This document shows positions 35,445 through 48,300 of a stretch of 64,000 nucleotides of DNA, piece by piece. How positions within the stretch are numbered: position 1 is the first letter of the stretch; every line of letters starts with the position of its first letter. Under the pieces are notes generated by a model. That model made no database searches. It was not told where the DNA came from and saw only the letters and a program-made list of their open reading frames with translations. Made by a program: the position numbers and the translations under genes. The DNA comes from Rallus limicola (taxonomy: Eukaryota > Chordata > Aves > Gruiformes > Rallidae), in NCBI GenBank assembly GCA_022605955.1, contig JAKCOZ010000010.1, positions 186,001 to 250,000 on the forward strand. Reading direction: 5' to 3'.

Positions 35445-36640
35445 CCGTAGGAGGTTCCAGGCATGTTCCCTCTTTCCAGGCAAAGGAAAAGGCTGAGAGC
35501 CCAAGTGACAGGGTCTGCTTGTGTGTCCTGTTAGGAGGTTTCAGACAAGCTATGCCTTTCAGGCCTAGCTTCTTTACTTTGGGGTTATTGCTGGACGTTT
35601 AGCATGTTTTGAACTACAGTCTGCTAGGGCCAAGAAAAGCACCGTAGGAGGTTCCAGGCATGTTCCCTCTTTCCAGGCAAAGGAAAAGGCTGAGAGCCCA
35701 AGTGACAGGGTCTGCTTGTGTGTCCTGTTAGGAGGTTTCAGACAAGCTATGCCTTTCAGGCCTAGCTTCTTTACTTTGGGAGTTATTGCTGGACGTTTAG
35801 CATGTTTTGAACTGCAGTCTGCTAGGGCCGAGAAAAGCACCGTAGGAGGTTCCAGGCATGTTCCCTCTTTCCAGGCAAAGGAAAAGGCTGAGAGCCAAAG
35901 TGACAGGGTCTGCTTGTGTGTCCTGTTAGGAGGTTTCAGACAAGCTATGCCTTTCAGTCCTAGCTTCTTTACTTTGGGAGTTATTGCTGGACGTTTAGCA
36001 TGTTTTGAACTGCAGTCTGCTAGGGCCGAGAAAAGCAACGTAGGAGGTTCCAGGCATGTTCCCTCTTTCCAGGCAAAGGAAAAGGCTGAGAGCCAAAGTG
36101 ACAGGGTCTGCTTGTGTGTCCTGTTAGGAGGTTTCAGACAAGCTATGCCTTTCAGGCATAGCTTCTTTACTTTGGGAGTTATTGCTAGGCGTTTAGCATG
36201 TTTTGAACTGCAGTCTGCTAGGGCCGAGAAAAGCACCGTAGGAGGTTCCAGGCATGTTCCCTCTTTCCAGGCAAAGGAAAAGGCTGAGAGCAAAAGTGAC
36301 AGGGTCTGCTTGTGTGTCCTGTTAGGAGGTTTCAGACAAGCTATGCCATTCAGGCCTAGCTTCTTTGCTTTGGGAGTTATTGCTGGACGTTTAGCATGTT
36401 TTGAACTGCAGTCTGCTAGGGCCGAGAAAAGCACCGTAGGAGGTTCCAGGCATGTTCCCTCTTTCCAGGCAAAGGAAAAGGCTGAGAGCCAAAGTGACAG
36501 GGTCTGCTTGTGTGTCCTGTTAGGAGGTTTCAGACAAGCTATGCCTTTTCAGTCCTAGCTTCTTTACATTGGGTGTTATTGATGGACGTTTAGCATGTTT
36601 TGAACTGCAGTCTGCTAGGGCCGAGATAAGCACCGTAGGA
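35445..36640 (+). repeat. 9-mer HOR copy 2, truncated
   Basis: This repeats copy 1 at an offset of 1,782 bp: ttggggttatt at about 35,582, aagcaacgtagg at about 36,035, taggcgtttag at about 36,187, ccttttcag at 36,547 and gggtgttattg. At about 36.72 kb it switches to the ggagttttcag monomer of the D family instead of the gagatttcag monomer of copy 1. Confidence 0.83.
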
Positions 36641-38216
36641 GGTAGCATGCATGTTCCCTCATTCCAGGCAAAGGAAAAGGCTGAGAGCCAAAGTGACAGG
36701 GTCTGCTTGTGTGTCCTGTTAGGAGTTTTCAGACAAGCTATGCCATTCAGGCCTAGCTTCTTTGCTTTGGGAGTTATTGCTGGACGTTTAGCATGTTTTG
36801 AACTGCAGTCTGCTAGGGCCAAGAAAAGCACCGTAGGAGATACCAGGCATGTTCCCTCTTTCCAGGCAAAGGAAAAGGCTGAGAGCCAAAGTGACAGGGT
36901 CTCCTTGTGTGTCCTGTTAGGAGGTTTCAGACAAGCTATGCCATTCAGGCCTACCTTCTTTACTTTGGGAGTTATTGCTGGATGTTTAGCATGTTTTGAA
37001 CTGCAGTCTGCTAGGGCCGAGAAAAGCACCGTAGGAGATACCAGGCATGTTCCCTCTTTCCAGGCAAAGGGAAAGGCTGAGAGCCAAAGTGACAGGGTCT
37101 GCTTGTGTGTCCTGTTAGGAGGTTTCAGACAAGCTATGCCTTTCCGGCCTACCTTCTTTACTTTGGGATTTATTACTGTACGTTTAGCATGTTCTGAACT
37201 GCAGTCGGCTACGGCCGACAAAAGCACCGTAGGAGGATCCAGGCATGTTCCATCTTTCCAGGAAAAGGAAAAGGCTGAGAGCCAACGTGACAGGGGCTGT
37301 TTGTGTGTCCTGTTAGGAGGTTTCAGACAAGCTATGCCTTTCAGGCCTAGCTTCTTTACTTTGGGAGTTATTGCTGGACGTTTAGCATGTTTTGAACTGC
37401 AGTCTGCTAGGGCCGAGAAAAGCACAGTAGCAGGTTCCAGGCATGTTCCCTCTTTCCTGGCAAAGGAAAAGGCTGAGAGCCAAAGTGACAGGGTCTGCTT
37501 GTGTGTCCTGTTAGGAGGTTTCAGACAAGCTATGCCTTTCATTCCTAGCTTCTTTACTTTGGGAGTTATTGCTGGACGTTTAGCATGTTTTGAACTGCAG
37601 TCTGCTAGGGCCGAGAAAAGCACCGTAGGAGGTTCCAGGCATGTTCCCTCTTTCCAGGCAAAGGAAAAGGCTGAGAACCAAAGTGACAGGGGATGCTTGT
37701 GTGTCCTGTTAAGAGGTTTCAGACAAGCTATGCCTTTCAGGCCTAGCTTCTTTACTTTGGGAGTTATTGCTGGACGTTTAGCATGTTTTGAACTGCAGTC
37801 TGCTAGGGCCGAGAAAAGCACCGTAGGAGGTTCCAGGCATGTTCCCTCTTTCCAGGCAAAGGAAAAGGCTGAGAGCCAAAGTGACAGGGGCTGCTTGTGT
37901 GTCCTGTTACGAGGTTTCAGACAAGCTATGCCTTTCAGGCCTAGCTTCTTTACTTTGGGAGTTATTGCTGGACTTTTAGCATGTTTTGAACTGCAGTCTG
38001 CTAGGGCCGAGAAAAGCACCGTAGGAGGTTCCAGGCATGTTCCCTCTTTCCAGGCAAAGGAAAAGGCTGAGAGCCAAAGTGAAAGGGTCTGCTTGTGTGT
38101 CCTGTTAGGAGGTTTCAGACAAGCTATGCCTTTCAGTCCTAGCTTCTTTACTTTGGGAGTTATTGCTGGACGTTTAGCATGTTTTGAACTGCAGTCTGCT
38201 AGGGCCGAGAAAAGCA
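36640..38216 (+). repeat. Re-used D-family module
   Basis: After the ccttttcag monomer come, in the D2/D3 order, ggagttttcag, two gagatacc monomers, ggctacggccgac (37,207), an agcacagtagcagg monomer and a cattcctag monomer. The anchor attgatgg monomers of D3 and this copy are 7,126 bp apart (36 x 198 - 2). It differs from D3 by tgtacgtttag in place of tgtaagtttag, and leaves the D order after about 37.6 kb. Confidence 0.75.
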
Positions 38217-41200
38217 CCGTAGGATATCCAGGCATTTTCCCTCTTTCCAAGCAAAGGAAAAGGCTGAGAGCCAAAGTGACAGGGTCTGCTTGTGTGTCCT
38301 GTTAGGAGGTTTCAGACAAGCTATGCCTTTCAGGCCTAGCTTCTTTACTTTGGGAGTTATTGCTGGACGTTTAGCATGTTTTGAACTGCAGTCTGCTAGG
38401 GCCGAGAAAAGCACCGTAGGAGGTTCCAGGCATGTTACCTCTTTCCAGGCAAAGGAAAAGGCTGAGAACCAAAGTGACAGGGGCTGCTTGTGTGTCCTGT
38501 TAGAAGGTTTCAGACAAGCTATGCCTTTCAGGCCTAGCTTCTTTACTTTGGGAGTTATTGCTTGACTTTTAGCATGTTTTCAACTGCAGTCGGCTACGGC
38601 CGAGAAAAGCACCGTAGGAGGTTCCAGGCATGTTCCCTCTTTCCTGGCAAAGGAAAAGGCTGAGAGCCAACGTGACAGGGGCTGTTTGTGTGTCCTGTTA
38701 GGAGGTTTCAGACAAGCTATGCCTTTCAGTCCTAGCTTCTTTACTTTGGGAGTTATTGCTGGACGTTTAGCATGTTTTGAACTGCAGTCTGCTAGGGCCG
38801 AGAAAAGCACAGTAGCAGGTTCCAGGCATGTTCCCTCTTTCCTGGCAAAGGAAAAGGCTGAGAGCCAAAGTGACAGGGTCTGCTTGTGTGTCCTGTTAGG
38901 AGGTTTCAGACAAGCTATGCCTTTCATTCCTAGCTTCTTTACTTTGGGAGTTATTGCTGGACGTTTAGCATGTTTTGAACTGCAGTCTGCTAGGGCCAAG
39001 AAAAGCACCGTAGGAGGTTCCAGGCATGTTCCCTCTTTCCAGGCAAAGGAAAATGATGAGAACAAAAATGACAGGGTCTGCTTGTGTGTCCTGTTAGGAG
39101 GTTTCAGACAAGCTATGCCTTTCAGTCCTAGCTTCTTTACTTTGGGAGTTATATCTGGACGTTTAGCATGTTTTGAACTGCAGTCTGCTAGGGCCGAGAA
39201 AAGCACCGTAGGAGGTTCCAGGCATGTTCCCTCTTTCCAGGCAAAGGAAAAGGCTGAGAGCCCAAGTGACAGGGTCTGCTTGTGTGTCCTGTTACGAGGT
39301 TTCAGACAAGCTATGCCTTTCAGTCCTAGCTTCTTTACTTTGGGAGTTATTGCTGGACGTTTAGCATGTTTTGAACTGCAGTCTGCTAGGGCCGAGAAAA
39401 GCACCGTAGGAGGTTCCAGGCATGTTCCCTCTTTCCAGGCAAAGGAAAAGGCTGAGAGCCAAAGTGACAGGGTCTGCTTGTGTGTCCTGTTAGGAGGTTT
39501 CAGACAAGCTATGCCTTTCAGTCCTAGCTTCTTTACTTTGGGAGTTATTGCTGGACGTTTAGCATGTTTTGAACTGCAGTCTGCTAGGGCCGAGAAAAGC
39601 ACCGTAGGAGGTTCCAGGCATGTTCCCTCTTTCCAGGCAAAGGAAAAGGCTGAGAACCAAAGTGACAGGGTCTGCTTGTGTGTCCTGTTAGGAGGTTTCA
39701 GACAAGCTATGCCTTTCAGGCCTAGCTTCTTTACTTTGGGAGTTATTGCTGGACGTTTAGCATGTTTTGAACTGCAGTCTGCTAGGGCCGAGAAAAGCAC
39801 CGTAGGAGGTTCCAGGCATGTTCCCTCTTTCCAGGCAAAGGAAAAGGCTGAGAGCCAAAGTGACAGGGTCTGCTTGTGTGTCCTGTTAGGAGGTTTCAGA
39901 CAAGCTATGCCTTTCAGTCCTAGCTTCTTTACTTTGGGAGTTATTGCTGGACGTTTAGCATGTTTTGAACTGCAGTCTGCTAGGGCCGAGAAAAGCACCG
40001 TAGGAGGTTCCAGGCATGTTCCCTCTTTCCAGGCAAAGGAAAAGGCTGAGAACCAAAGTGACAGGGTCTGCTTGTGTGTCCTGTTAGGAGGTTTCAGACA
40101 AGCTATGCCTTTCAGTCCTAGCTTCTTTACTTTGGGAGTTATTGCTGGACGTTTAGCATGTTTTGAACTGCAGTCTGCTAGGGCCGAGAAAAGCACAGTA
40201 GCAGGTTCCAGGCATGTTCCCTCTTTCCTGGCAAAGGAAAAGGCTGAGAACCAAAGTGACAGGGGATGCTTGTGTGTCCTGTTAGGAGGTTTCAGACAAG
40301 CTATGCCTTTCAGGCCTAGCTTCTTTACTTTGGGAGTTATTGCTGGACGTTTAGCATGTTTTGAACTGCAGTCTGCTAGGGCCGAGAAAAGCACCGTAGG
40401 AGGTTCCAGGCATGTTCCCTCTTTCCAGGCAAAGGAAAAGGCTGAGAGCCAAAGTGACAGGGGCTGCTTGTGTGTCCTGTTACGAGGTTTCAGACAAGCT
40501 ATGCCTTTCAGGCCTAGCTTCTTTACTTTGGGAGTTATTGCTGGACTTTTAGCATGTTTTGAACTGCAGTCTGCTAGGGCCGAGAAAAGCACCGTAGGAG
40601 GTTCCAGGCATGTTCCCTCTTTCCAGGCAAAGGAAAAGGCTGAGAGCCAAAGTGAAAGGGTCTGCTTGTGTGTCCTGTTAGGAGGTTTCAGACAAGCTAT
40701 GCCTTTCAGTCCTAGCTTCTTTACTTTGGGAGTTATTGCTGGACGTTTAGCATGTTTTGAACTGCAGTCTGCTAGGGCCGAGAAAAGCACCGTAGGATAT
40801 CCAGGCATTTTCCCTCTTTCCAAGCAAAGGAAAAGGCTGAGAGCCAAAGTGACAGGGTCTGCTTGTGTGTCCTGTTAGGAGGTTTCAGACAAGCTATGCC
40901 TTTCCGGCCTAGCTTCTTTACTTTGGGAGTTATTGCTGGACGTTTAGCATGTTTTGAACTGCAGTCTGCTAGGGCCGAGAAAAGCACCGTAGGAGGTTCC
41001 AGGCATGTTACCTCTTTCCAGGCAAAGGAAAAGGCTGAGAACCAAAGTGACAGGGGCTGCTTGTGTGTCCTGTTAGAAGGTTTCAGACGAGCTATGCCTT
41101 TCAGGCCTAGCTTCTTTACTTTGGGAGTTATTGCTTGACTTTTAGCATGTTTTCAACTGCAGTCGGCTACGGCCGAGAAAAGCACCGTAGGAGGTTCCAG

Positions 41201-42768
41201 GCATGTTCCCTCTTTCCTGGCAAAGGAAAAGGCTGAGAGCCAACGTGACAGGGGCTGTTTGTGTGTCCTGTTAGGAGGTTTCAGACAAGCTATGCCTTTC
41301 AGTCCTAGCTTCTTTACTTTGGGAGTTATTGCTGGACGTTTAGCATGTTTTGAACTGCAGTCTGCTAGGGCCGAGAAAAGCACAGTAGCAGGTTCCAGGC
41401 ATGTTCCCTCTTTCCTGGCAAAGGAAAAGGCTGAGAGCCAAAGTGACAGGGTCTGCTTGTGTGTCCTGTTAGGAGGTTTCAGACAAGCTATGCCTTTCAT
41501 TCCTAGCTTCTTTACTTTGGGAGTTATTGCTGGACGTTTAGCATGTTTTGAACTGCAGTCTGCTAGGGCCAAGAAAAGCACCGTAGGAGGTTCCAGGCAT
41601 GTTCCCTCTTTCCAGGCAAAGGAAAATGATGAGAACAAAAATGACAGGGTCTGCTTGTGTGTCCTGTTAGGAGGTTTCAGACAAGCTATGCCTTTCAGTC
41701 CTAGCTTCTTTACTTTGGGAGTTATATCTGGACGTTTAGCATGTTTTGAACTGCAGTCTGCTAGGGCCGAGAAAAGCACCGTAGGAGGTTCCAGGCATGT
41801 TCCCTCTTTCCAGGCAAAGGAAAAGGCTGAGAGCCCAAGTGACAGGGTCTGCTTGTGTGTCCTGTTACGAGGTTTCAGACAAGCTATGCCTTTCAGTCCT
41901 AGCTTCTTTACTTTGGGAGTTATTGCTGGACGTTTAGCATGTTTTGAACTGCAGTCTGCTAGGGCCGAGAAAAGCACCGTAGGAGGTTCCAGGCATGTTC
42001 CCTCTTTCCAGGCAAAGGAAAAGGCTGAGAGCCAAAGTGACAGGGTCTGCTTGTGTGTCCTGTTAGGAGGTTTCAGACAAGCTATGCCTTTCAGTCCTAG
42101 CTTCTTTACTTTGGGAGTTATTGCTGGACGTTTAGCATGTTTTGAACTGCAGTCTGCTAGGGCCGAGAAAAGCACCGTAGGAGGTTCCAGGCATGTTCCC
42201 TCTTTCCAGGCAAAGGAAAAGGCTGAGAACCAAAGTGACAGGGTCTGCTTGTGTGTCCTGTTAGGAGGTTTCAGACAAGCTATGCCTTTCAGGCCTAGCT
42301 TCTTAACTTTGGGAGTTATTGCTGGACGTTTAGCATGTTTTGAACTGCAGTCTGCTAGGGCCGAGAAAAGCACCAGAGGAGGTTCCAGGCATGTTCCCTC
42401 TTTCCAGGCAAAGGAAAAGGCTGAGAGCCAAAGTGACAGGGGCTGCTTGTGTGTCCTGTTACGAGGTTTCAGACAAGCTATGCCGTTCAGGCCTAGCTTC
42501 TTTACTTTGGGAGTTATTGCTGGACTTTTAGCATGTTTTGAACTGCAGTCTGCTAGGGCCGAGAAAAGCACCGTAGGAGGTTCCAGGCATGTTCCCTCTT
42601 TCCAGGCAAAGGAAAAGGCTGAGAGCCAAAGTGACAGGGTCTGCTTGTGTGTCCTGTTAGGAGGTTTCAGACAAGCTATGCCTTTCAGTCCTAGCTTCTT
42701 TACTTTGGGAGTTATTGCTGGACGTTTAGCATGTTTTGAACTGCAGTCTGCTAGGGCCGAGAAAAGCA
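38217..42768 (+). repeat. 13-mer HOR (2,573 bp) and a 10-mer derivative (1,979 bp)
   Basis: Two GATATC monomers start units at 38,217 and 40,790, 2,573 bp apart (13 x 198 - 1). Both units then show gttacctc, ttgcttgactttt, gttttcaac and ggctacggcc (38,592 and 41,165) in the same order. The second unit closes after 1,979 bp (10 x 198 - 1), so three monomers are missing. It has private cttcttaacttt and caccagagg changes at about 42,301 and 42,372. Confidence 0.85.
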
Positions 42769-45321
42769 CCGTAGGATATCCAGGCATTTTCCCTCTTTCC
42801 AAGCAAAGGAAAAGGCTGAGAGCCCAAGTGACAGGGTCTGCTTGTGTGTCCTCTTAGGAGATTTCAGACAAGCTATGCCTTTCAGTCCTAGCTTCTTTAC
42901 TTTGGGAGTTATTGCTGGACGTTTAGCATGTTTTGAACTGCAGTGTGATAGGGCCGAGAAAAGCACCGTAGGAGGTTCCAGGCATGGTCCCTCTTTCCAG
43001 GCAAAGGAAAAGGCTGAGAGCCCAAGTGACAGGGTCTGCTTGTGTGTCCTGTTACGAGGTTTCAGACAAGCTATGCCTTTCAGTCCTAGCTTCTTTACTT
43101 TGGGAGTTATTGCTGGACGTTTAGCATGTTTTGAACTGCAGTCTGCTAGGGCCGAGAAAAGCACCGTAGGAGGTTCCAGGCATGTTCCCTCTTTCCAGGC
43201 AAAGGAAAAGGCTGAGAGCCAAAGTGACAGGGTCTGCTTGTGTGTCCTGTTAGGAGGTTTCAGACAAGCTATGCCTTTCAGTCCTAGCTTCTTTACTTTG
43301 GGAGTTATTGCTGGACGTTTAGCATGTTTTGAACTGCAGTCTGCTAGGGCCGAGAAAAGCACCGTAGGAGGTTCCAGGCATGTTCCCTCTTTCCAGGCAA
43401 AGGAAAAGGCTGAGAACCAAAGTGACAGGGTCTGCTTGTGTGTCCTGTTAGGAGGTTTCAGACAAGCTATGCCTTTCAGGCCTAGCTTCTTTACTTTGGG
43501 AGTTATTGCTGGAGGTTTAGCATGTTTTGAACTGCAGTCTGCTAGGGCCGAGAAAAGCACCGTAGGAGGTTCCAGGCATGTTCCCTCTTTCCAGGCAAAG
43601 GAAAAGGCTGAGAGCCAAAGTGACAGGGGCTGCTTGTGTGTCCTGTTACGAGGTTTCAGACAAGCTATGCCGTTCAGGCCTACCTTCTTTACTTTGGGAG
43701 TTATTGCTGGACTTTTAGCATGTTTTGAACTGCAGTCTGCTAGGGCCGAGAAAAGCACCGTAGGAGGTTCCAGGCATGTTCCCTCTTTCCAGGCAAAGGA
43801 AAAGGCTGAGAGCCAAAGTGACAGGGTCTGCTTGTGTGTCCTGTTAGGAGGTTTCAGACAAGCTATGCCTTTCAGTCCTAGCTTCTTTACTTTGGGAGTT
43901 ATTGCTGGACGTTTAGCATGTTTTGAACTGCAGTCTGCTAGGGCCGAGAAAAGCACCGTAGGATATCCAGGCATTTTCCCTCTTTCCAAGCAAAGGAAAA
44001 GGCTGAGAGCCAAAGTGACAGGGTCTGCTTGTGTGTCCTGTTAGGAGGTTTCAGACAAGCTATGCCTTTCAGGCCTAGCTTCTTTACTTTGGGAGTTATT
44101 GCTGGACGTTTAGCATGTTTTGAACTGCAGTCTGCTAGGGCCGAGAAAAGCACCGTAGGAGGTTCCAGGCATGTTCCCTCTTTCCAGGCAAAGGAAAAGG
44201 CTGAGAACCAAAGTGACAGGGGCTGCTTGTGTGTCCTGTTAGGAGGTTTCAGACAAGCTATGCCTTTCAGGCCTAGCTTCTTTACTTTGGGAGTTATTGC
44301 TGGAGGTTTAGCATGTTTTGAACTGCAGTCTGCTAGGGCCGAGAAAAGCACCGTAGGAGGTTCCAGGCATGTTCCCTCTTTCCAGGCAAAGGAAAAGGCT
44401 GAGAGCCAAAGTGACAGGGGCTGCTTGTGTGTCCTGTTACGAGGTTTCAGACAAGCTATGCCGTTCAGGCCTACCTTCTTTACTTTGGGAGTTATTGCTG
44501 GACTTTTAGCATGTTTTGAACTGCAGTCTGCTAGGGCCGAGAAAAGCACCGTAGGAGGTTCCAGGCATGTTCCCTCTTTCCAGGCAAAGGAAAAGGCTGA
44601 GAGCCAAAGTGACAGGGTCTGCTTGTGTGTCCTGTTAGGAGGTTTCAGACAAGCTATGCCTTTCAGTCCTAGCTTCTTTACTTTGGGAGTTATTGCTGGA
44701 CGTTTAGCATGTTTTGAACTGCAGTCTGCTAGGGCCGAGAAAAGCACCGTAGGATATCCAGGCATTTTCCCTCTTTCCAAGCAAAGGAAAAGGCTGAGAG
44801 CCAAAGTGACAGGGTCTGCTTGTGTGTCCTGTTAGGAGGTTTCAGACAAGCTATGCCTTTCAGGCCTAGCTTCTTTACTTTGGGAGTTATTGCTGGACGT
44901 TTAGCATGTTTTGAACTGCAGTCTGCTAGGGCCGAGAAAAGCACCGTAGGAGGTTCCAGGCATGTTCCCTCTTTCCAGGCAAAGGAAAAGGCTGAGAACC
45001 AAAGTGACAGGGGCTGCTTGTGTGTCCTGTTAGAAGGTTTCAGACAAGCTATGCCTTTCAGGCCTAGCTTCTTTACTTTGGGAGTTATTGCTGGACTTTT
45101 AGCATGTTTCGAACTGCAGTCTGCTAGGGCCGAGAAAAGCACCGTAGGAGGTTCCAGGCATGTTCCCTCTTTCCTGGCAAAGGAAAAGGCTGAGAGCCCA
45201 AGTGACAGGGTCTGCTTGTGTGTCCTGTTAGGAGGTTTCAGACAAGCTATGCCTTTCAGTCCTAGCTTCTTTACTTTGGGAGTTGTTGCTGGACGTTTAG
45301 CATGTTTTGAACTGCAGTCTG
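38990..45321 (+). repeat. 32-monomer duplication, copy 1 (6,332 bp)
   Basis: The sequence from about 38.99 kb recurs at about 45.32 kb at a constant offset of 6,332 bp (32 x 198 - 4, with four GATATC deletions per copy). Rare shared markers include gttacctc (41,007 and 47,339), cttcttaact (42,301 and 48,633), caccagagg (42,373 and 48,705) and cagtgtgata (42,941 and 49,273). By eye the copies look identical over several kilobases, so this is the most recent large event in the window. Confidence 0.88.
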
Positions 45322-48300
45322 CTAGGGCCAAGAAAAGCACCGTAGGAGGTTCCAGGCATGTTCCCTCTTTCCAGGCAAAGGAAAATGATGAGAACAAAAA
45401 TGACAGGGTCTGCTTGTGTGTCCTGTTAGGAGGTTTCAGACAAGCTATGCCTTTCAGTCCTAGCTTCTTTACTTTGGGAGTTATATCTGGACGTTTAGCA
45501 TGTTTTGAACTGCAGTCTGCTAGGGCCGAGAAAAGCACCGTAGGAGGTTCCAGGCATGTTCCCTCTTTCCAGGCAAAGGAAAAGGCTGAGAGCCCAAGTG
45601 ACAGGGTCTGCTTGTGTGTCCTGTTACGAGGTTTCAGACAAGCTATGCCTTTCAGTCCTAGCTTCTTTACTTTGGGAGTTATTGCTGGACGTTTAGCATG
45701 TTTTGAACTGCAGTCTGCTAGGGCCGAGAAAAGCACCGTAGGAGGTTCCAGGCATGTTCCCTCTTTCCAGGCAAAGGAAAAGGCTGAGAGCCAAAGTGAC
45801 AGGGTCTGCTTGTGTGTCCTGTTAGGAGGTTTCAGACAAGCTATGCCTTTCAGTCCTAGCTTCTTTACTTTGGGAGTTATTGCTGGACGTTTAGCATGTT
45901 TTGAACTGCAGTCTGCTAGGGCCGAGAAAAGCACCGTAGGAGGTTCCAGGCATGTTCCCTCTTTCCAGGCAAAGGAAAAGGCTGAGAACCAAAGTGACAG
46001 GGTCTGCTTGTGTGTCCTGTTAGGAGGTTTCAGACAAGCTATGCCTTTCAGGCCTAGCTTCTTTACTTTGGGAGTTATTGCTGGACGTTTAGCATGTTTT
46101 GAACTGCAGTCTGCTAGGGCCGAGAAAAGCACCGTAGGAGGTTCCAGGCATGTTCCCTCTTTCCAGGCAAAGGAAAAGGCTGAGAGCCAAAGTGACAGGG
46201 TCTGCTTGTGTGTCCTGTTAGGAGGTTTCAGACAAGCTATGCCTTTCAGTCCTAGCTTCTTTACTTTGGGAGTTATTGCTGGACGTTTAGCATGTTTTGA
46301 ACTGCAGTCTGCTAGGGCCGAGAAAAGCACCGTAGGAGGTTCCAGGCATGTTCCCTCTTTCCAGGCAAAGGAAAAGGCTGAGAACCAAAGTGACAGGGTC
46401 TGCTTGTGTGTCCTGTTAGGAGGTTTCAGACAAGCTATGCCTTTCAGTCCTAGCTTCTTTACTTTGGGAGTTATTGCTGGACGTTTAGCATGTTTTGAAC
46501 TGCAGTCTGCTAGGGCCGAGAAAAGCACAGTAGCAGGTTCCAGGCATGTTCCCTCTTTCCTGGCAAAGGAAAAGGCTGAGAACCAAAGTGACAGGGGATG
46601 CTTGTGTGTCCTGTTAGGAGGTTTCAGACAAGCTATGCCTTTCAGGCCTAGCTTCTTTACTTTGGGAGTTATTGCTGGACGTTTAGCATGTTTTGAACTG
46701 CAGTCTGCTAGGGCCGAGAAAAGCACCGTAGGAGGTTCCAGGCATGTTCCCTCTTTCCAGGCAAAGGAAAAGGCTGAGAGCCAAAGTGACAGGGGCTGCT
46801 TGTGTGTCCTGTTACGAGGTTTCAGACAAGCTATGCCTTTCAGGCCTAGCTTCTTTACTTTGGGAGTTATTGCTGGACTTTTAGCATGTTTTGAACTGCA
46901 GTCTGCTAGGGCCGAGAAAAGCACCGTAGGAGGTTCCAGGCATGTTCCCTCTTTCCAGGCAAAGGAAAAGGCTGAGAGCCAAAGTGAAAGGGTCTGCTTG
47001 TGTGTCCTGTTAGGAGGTTTCAGACAAGCTATGCCTTTCAGTCCTAGCTTCTTTACTTTGGGAGTTATTGCTGGACGTTTAGCATGTTTTGAACTGCAGT
47101 CTGCTAGGGCCGAGAAAAGCACCGTAGGATATCCAGGCATTTTCCCTCTTTCCAAGCAAAGGAAAAGGCTGAGAGCCAAAGTGACAGGGTCTGCTTGTGT
47201 GTCCTGTTAGGAGGTTTCAGACAAGCTATGCCTTTCCGGCCTAGCTTCTTTACTTTGGGAGTTATTGCTGGACGTTTAGCATGTTTTGAACTGCAGTCTG
47301 CTAGGGCCGAGAAAAGCACCGTAGGAGGTTCCAGGCATGTTACCTCTTTCCAGGCAAAGGAAAAGGCTGAGAACCAAAGTGACAGGGGCTGCTTGTGTGT
47401 CCTGTTAGAAGGTTTCAGACGAGCTATGCCTTTCAGGCCTAGCTTCTTTACTTTGGGAGTTATTGCTTGACTTTTAGCATGTTTTCAACTGCAGTCGGCT
47501 ACGGCCGAGAAAAGCACCGTAGGAGGTTCCAGGCATGTTCCCTCTTTCCTGGCAAAGGAAAAGGCTGAGAGCCAACGTGACAGGGGCTGTTTGTGTGTCC
47601 TGTTAGGAGGTTTCAGACAAGCTATGCCTTTCAGTCCTAGCTTCTTTACTTTGGGAGTTATTGCTGGACGTTTAGCATGTTTTGAACTGCAGTCTGCTAG
47701 GGCCGAGAAAAGCACAGTAGCAGGTTCCAGGCATGTTCCCTCTTTCCTGGCAAAGGAAAAGGCTGAGAGCCAAAGTGACAGGGTCTGCTTGTGTGTCCTG
47801 TTAGGAGGTTTCAGACAAGCTATGCCTTTCATTCCTAGCTTCTTTACTTTGGGAGTTATTGCTGGACGTTTAGCATGTTTTGAACTGCAGTCTGCTAGGG
47901 CCAAGAAAAGCACCGTAGGAGGTTCCAGGCATGTTCCCTCTTTCCAGGCAAAGGAAAATGATGAGAACAAAAATGACAGGGTCTGCTTGTGTGTCCTGTT
48001 AGGAGGTTTCAGACAAGCTATGCCTTTCAGTCCTAGCTTCTTTACTTTGGGAGTTATATCTGGACGTTTAGCATGTTTTGAACTGCAGTCTGCTAGGGCC
48101 GAGAAAAGCACCGTAGGAGGTTCCAGGCATGTTCCCTCTTTCCAGGCAAAGGAAAAGGCTGAGAGCCCAAGTGACAGGGTCTGCTTGTGTGTCCTGTTAC
48201 GAGGTTTCAGACAAGCTATGCCTTTCAGTCCTAGCTTCTTTACTTTGGGAGTTATTGCTGGACGTTTAGCATGTTTTGAACTGCAGTCTGCTAGGGCCGA

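Larger units (their letters stand above)
22769..36640 (+). repeat. 199-bp monomer class with extra T (ccttttcagtcc)
   Basis: There are eight copies, with the +1 base at about 22,882, 23,477, 25,651, 26,246, 28,821, 29,416, 34,763 and 36,547. Each is followed by acattggg, ttgatgg and gagataagc, and by agcatgcatg, which creates overlapping SphI and NsiI sites. In D1-D3 they come as pairs 595 bp apart (3 x 198 + 1). The copies at 34,763 and 36,547 have a further gggtgttattg change and are 1,782-1,784 bp apart. Confidence 0.85.

Noticed and set aside
42340..42531. Short ORFs unlike the usual repeat frame (also 48,672-48,863)
   Set aside because: They are the same satellite read in a third frame, opened by the caccagagg change. 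The two are copies of one block duplication.
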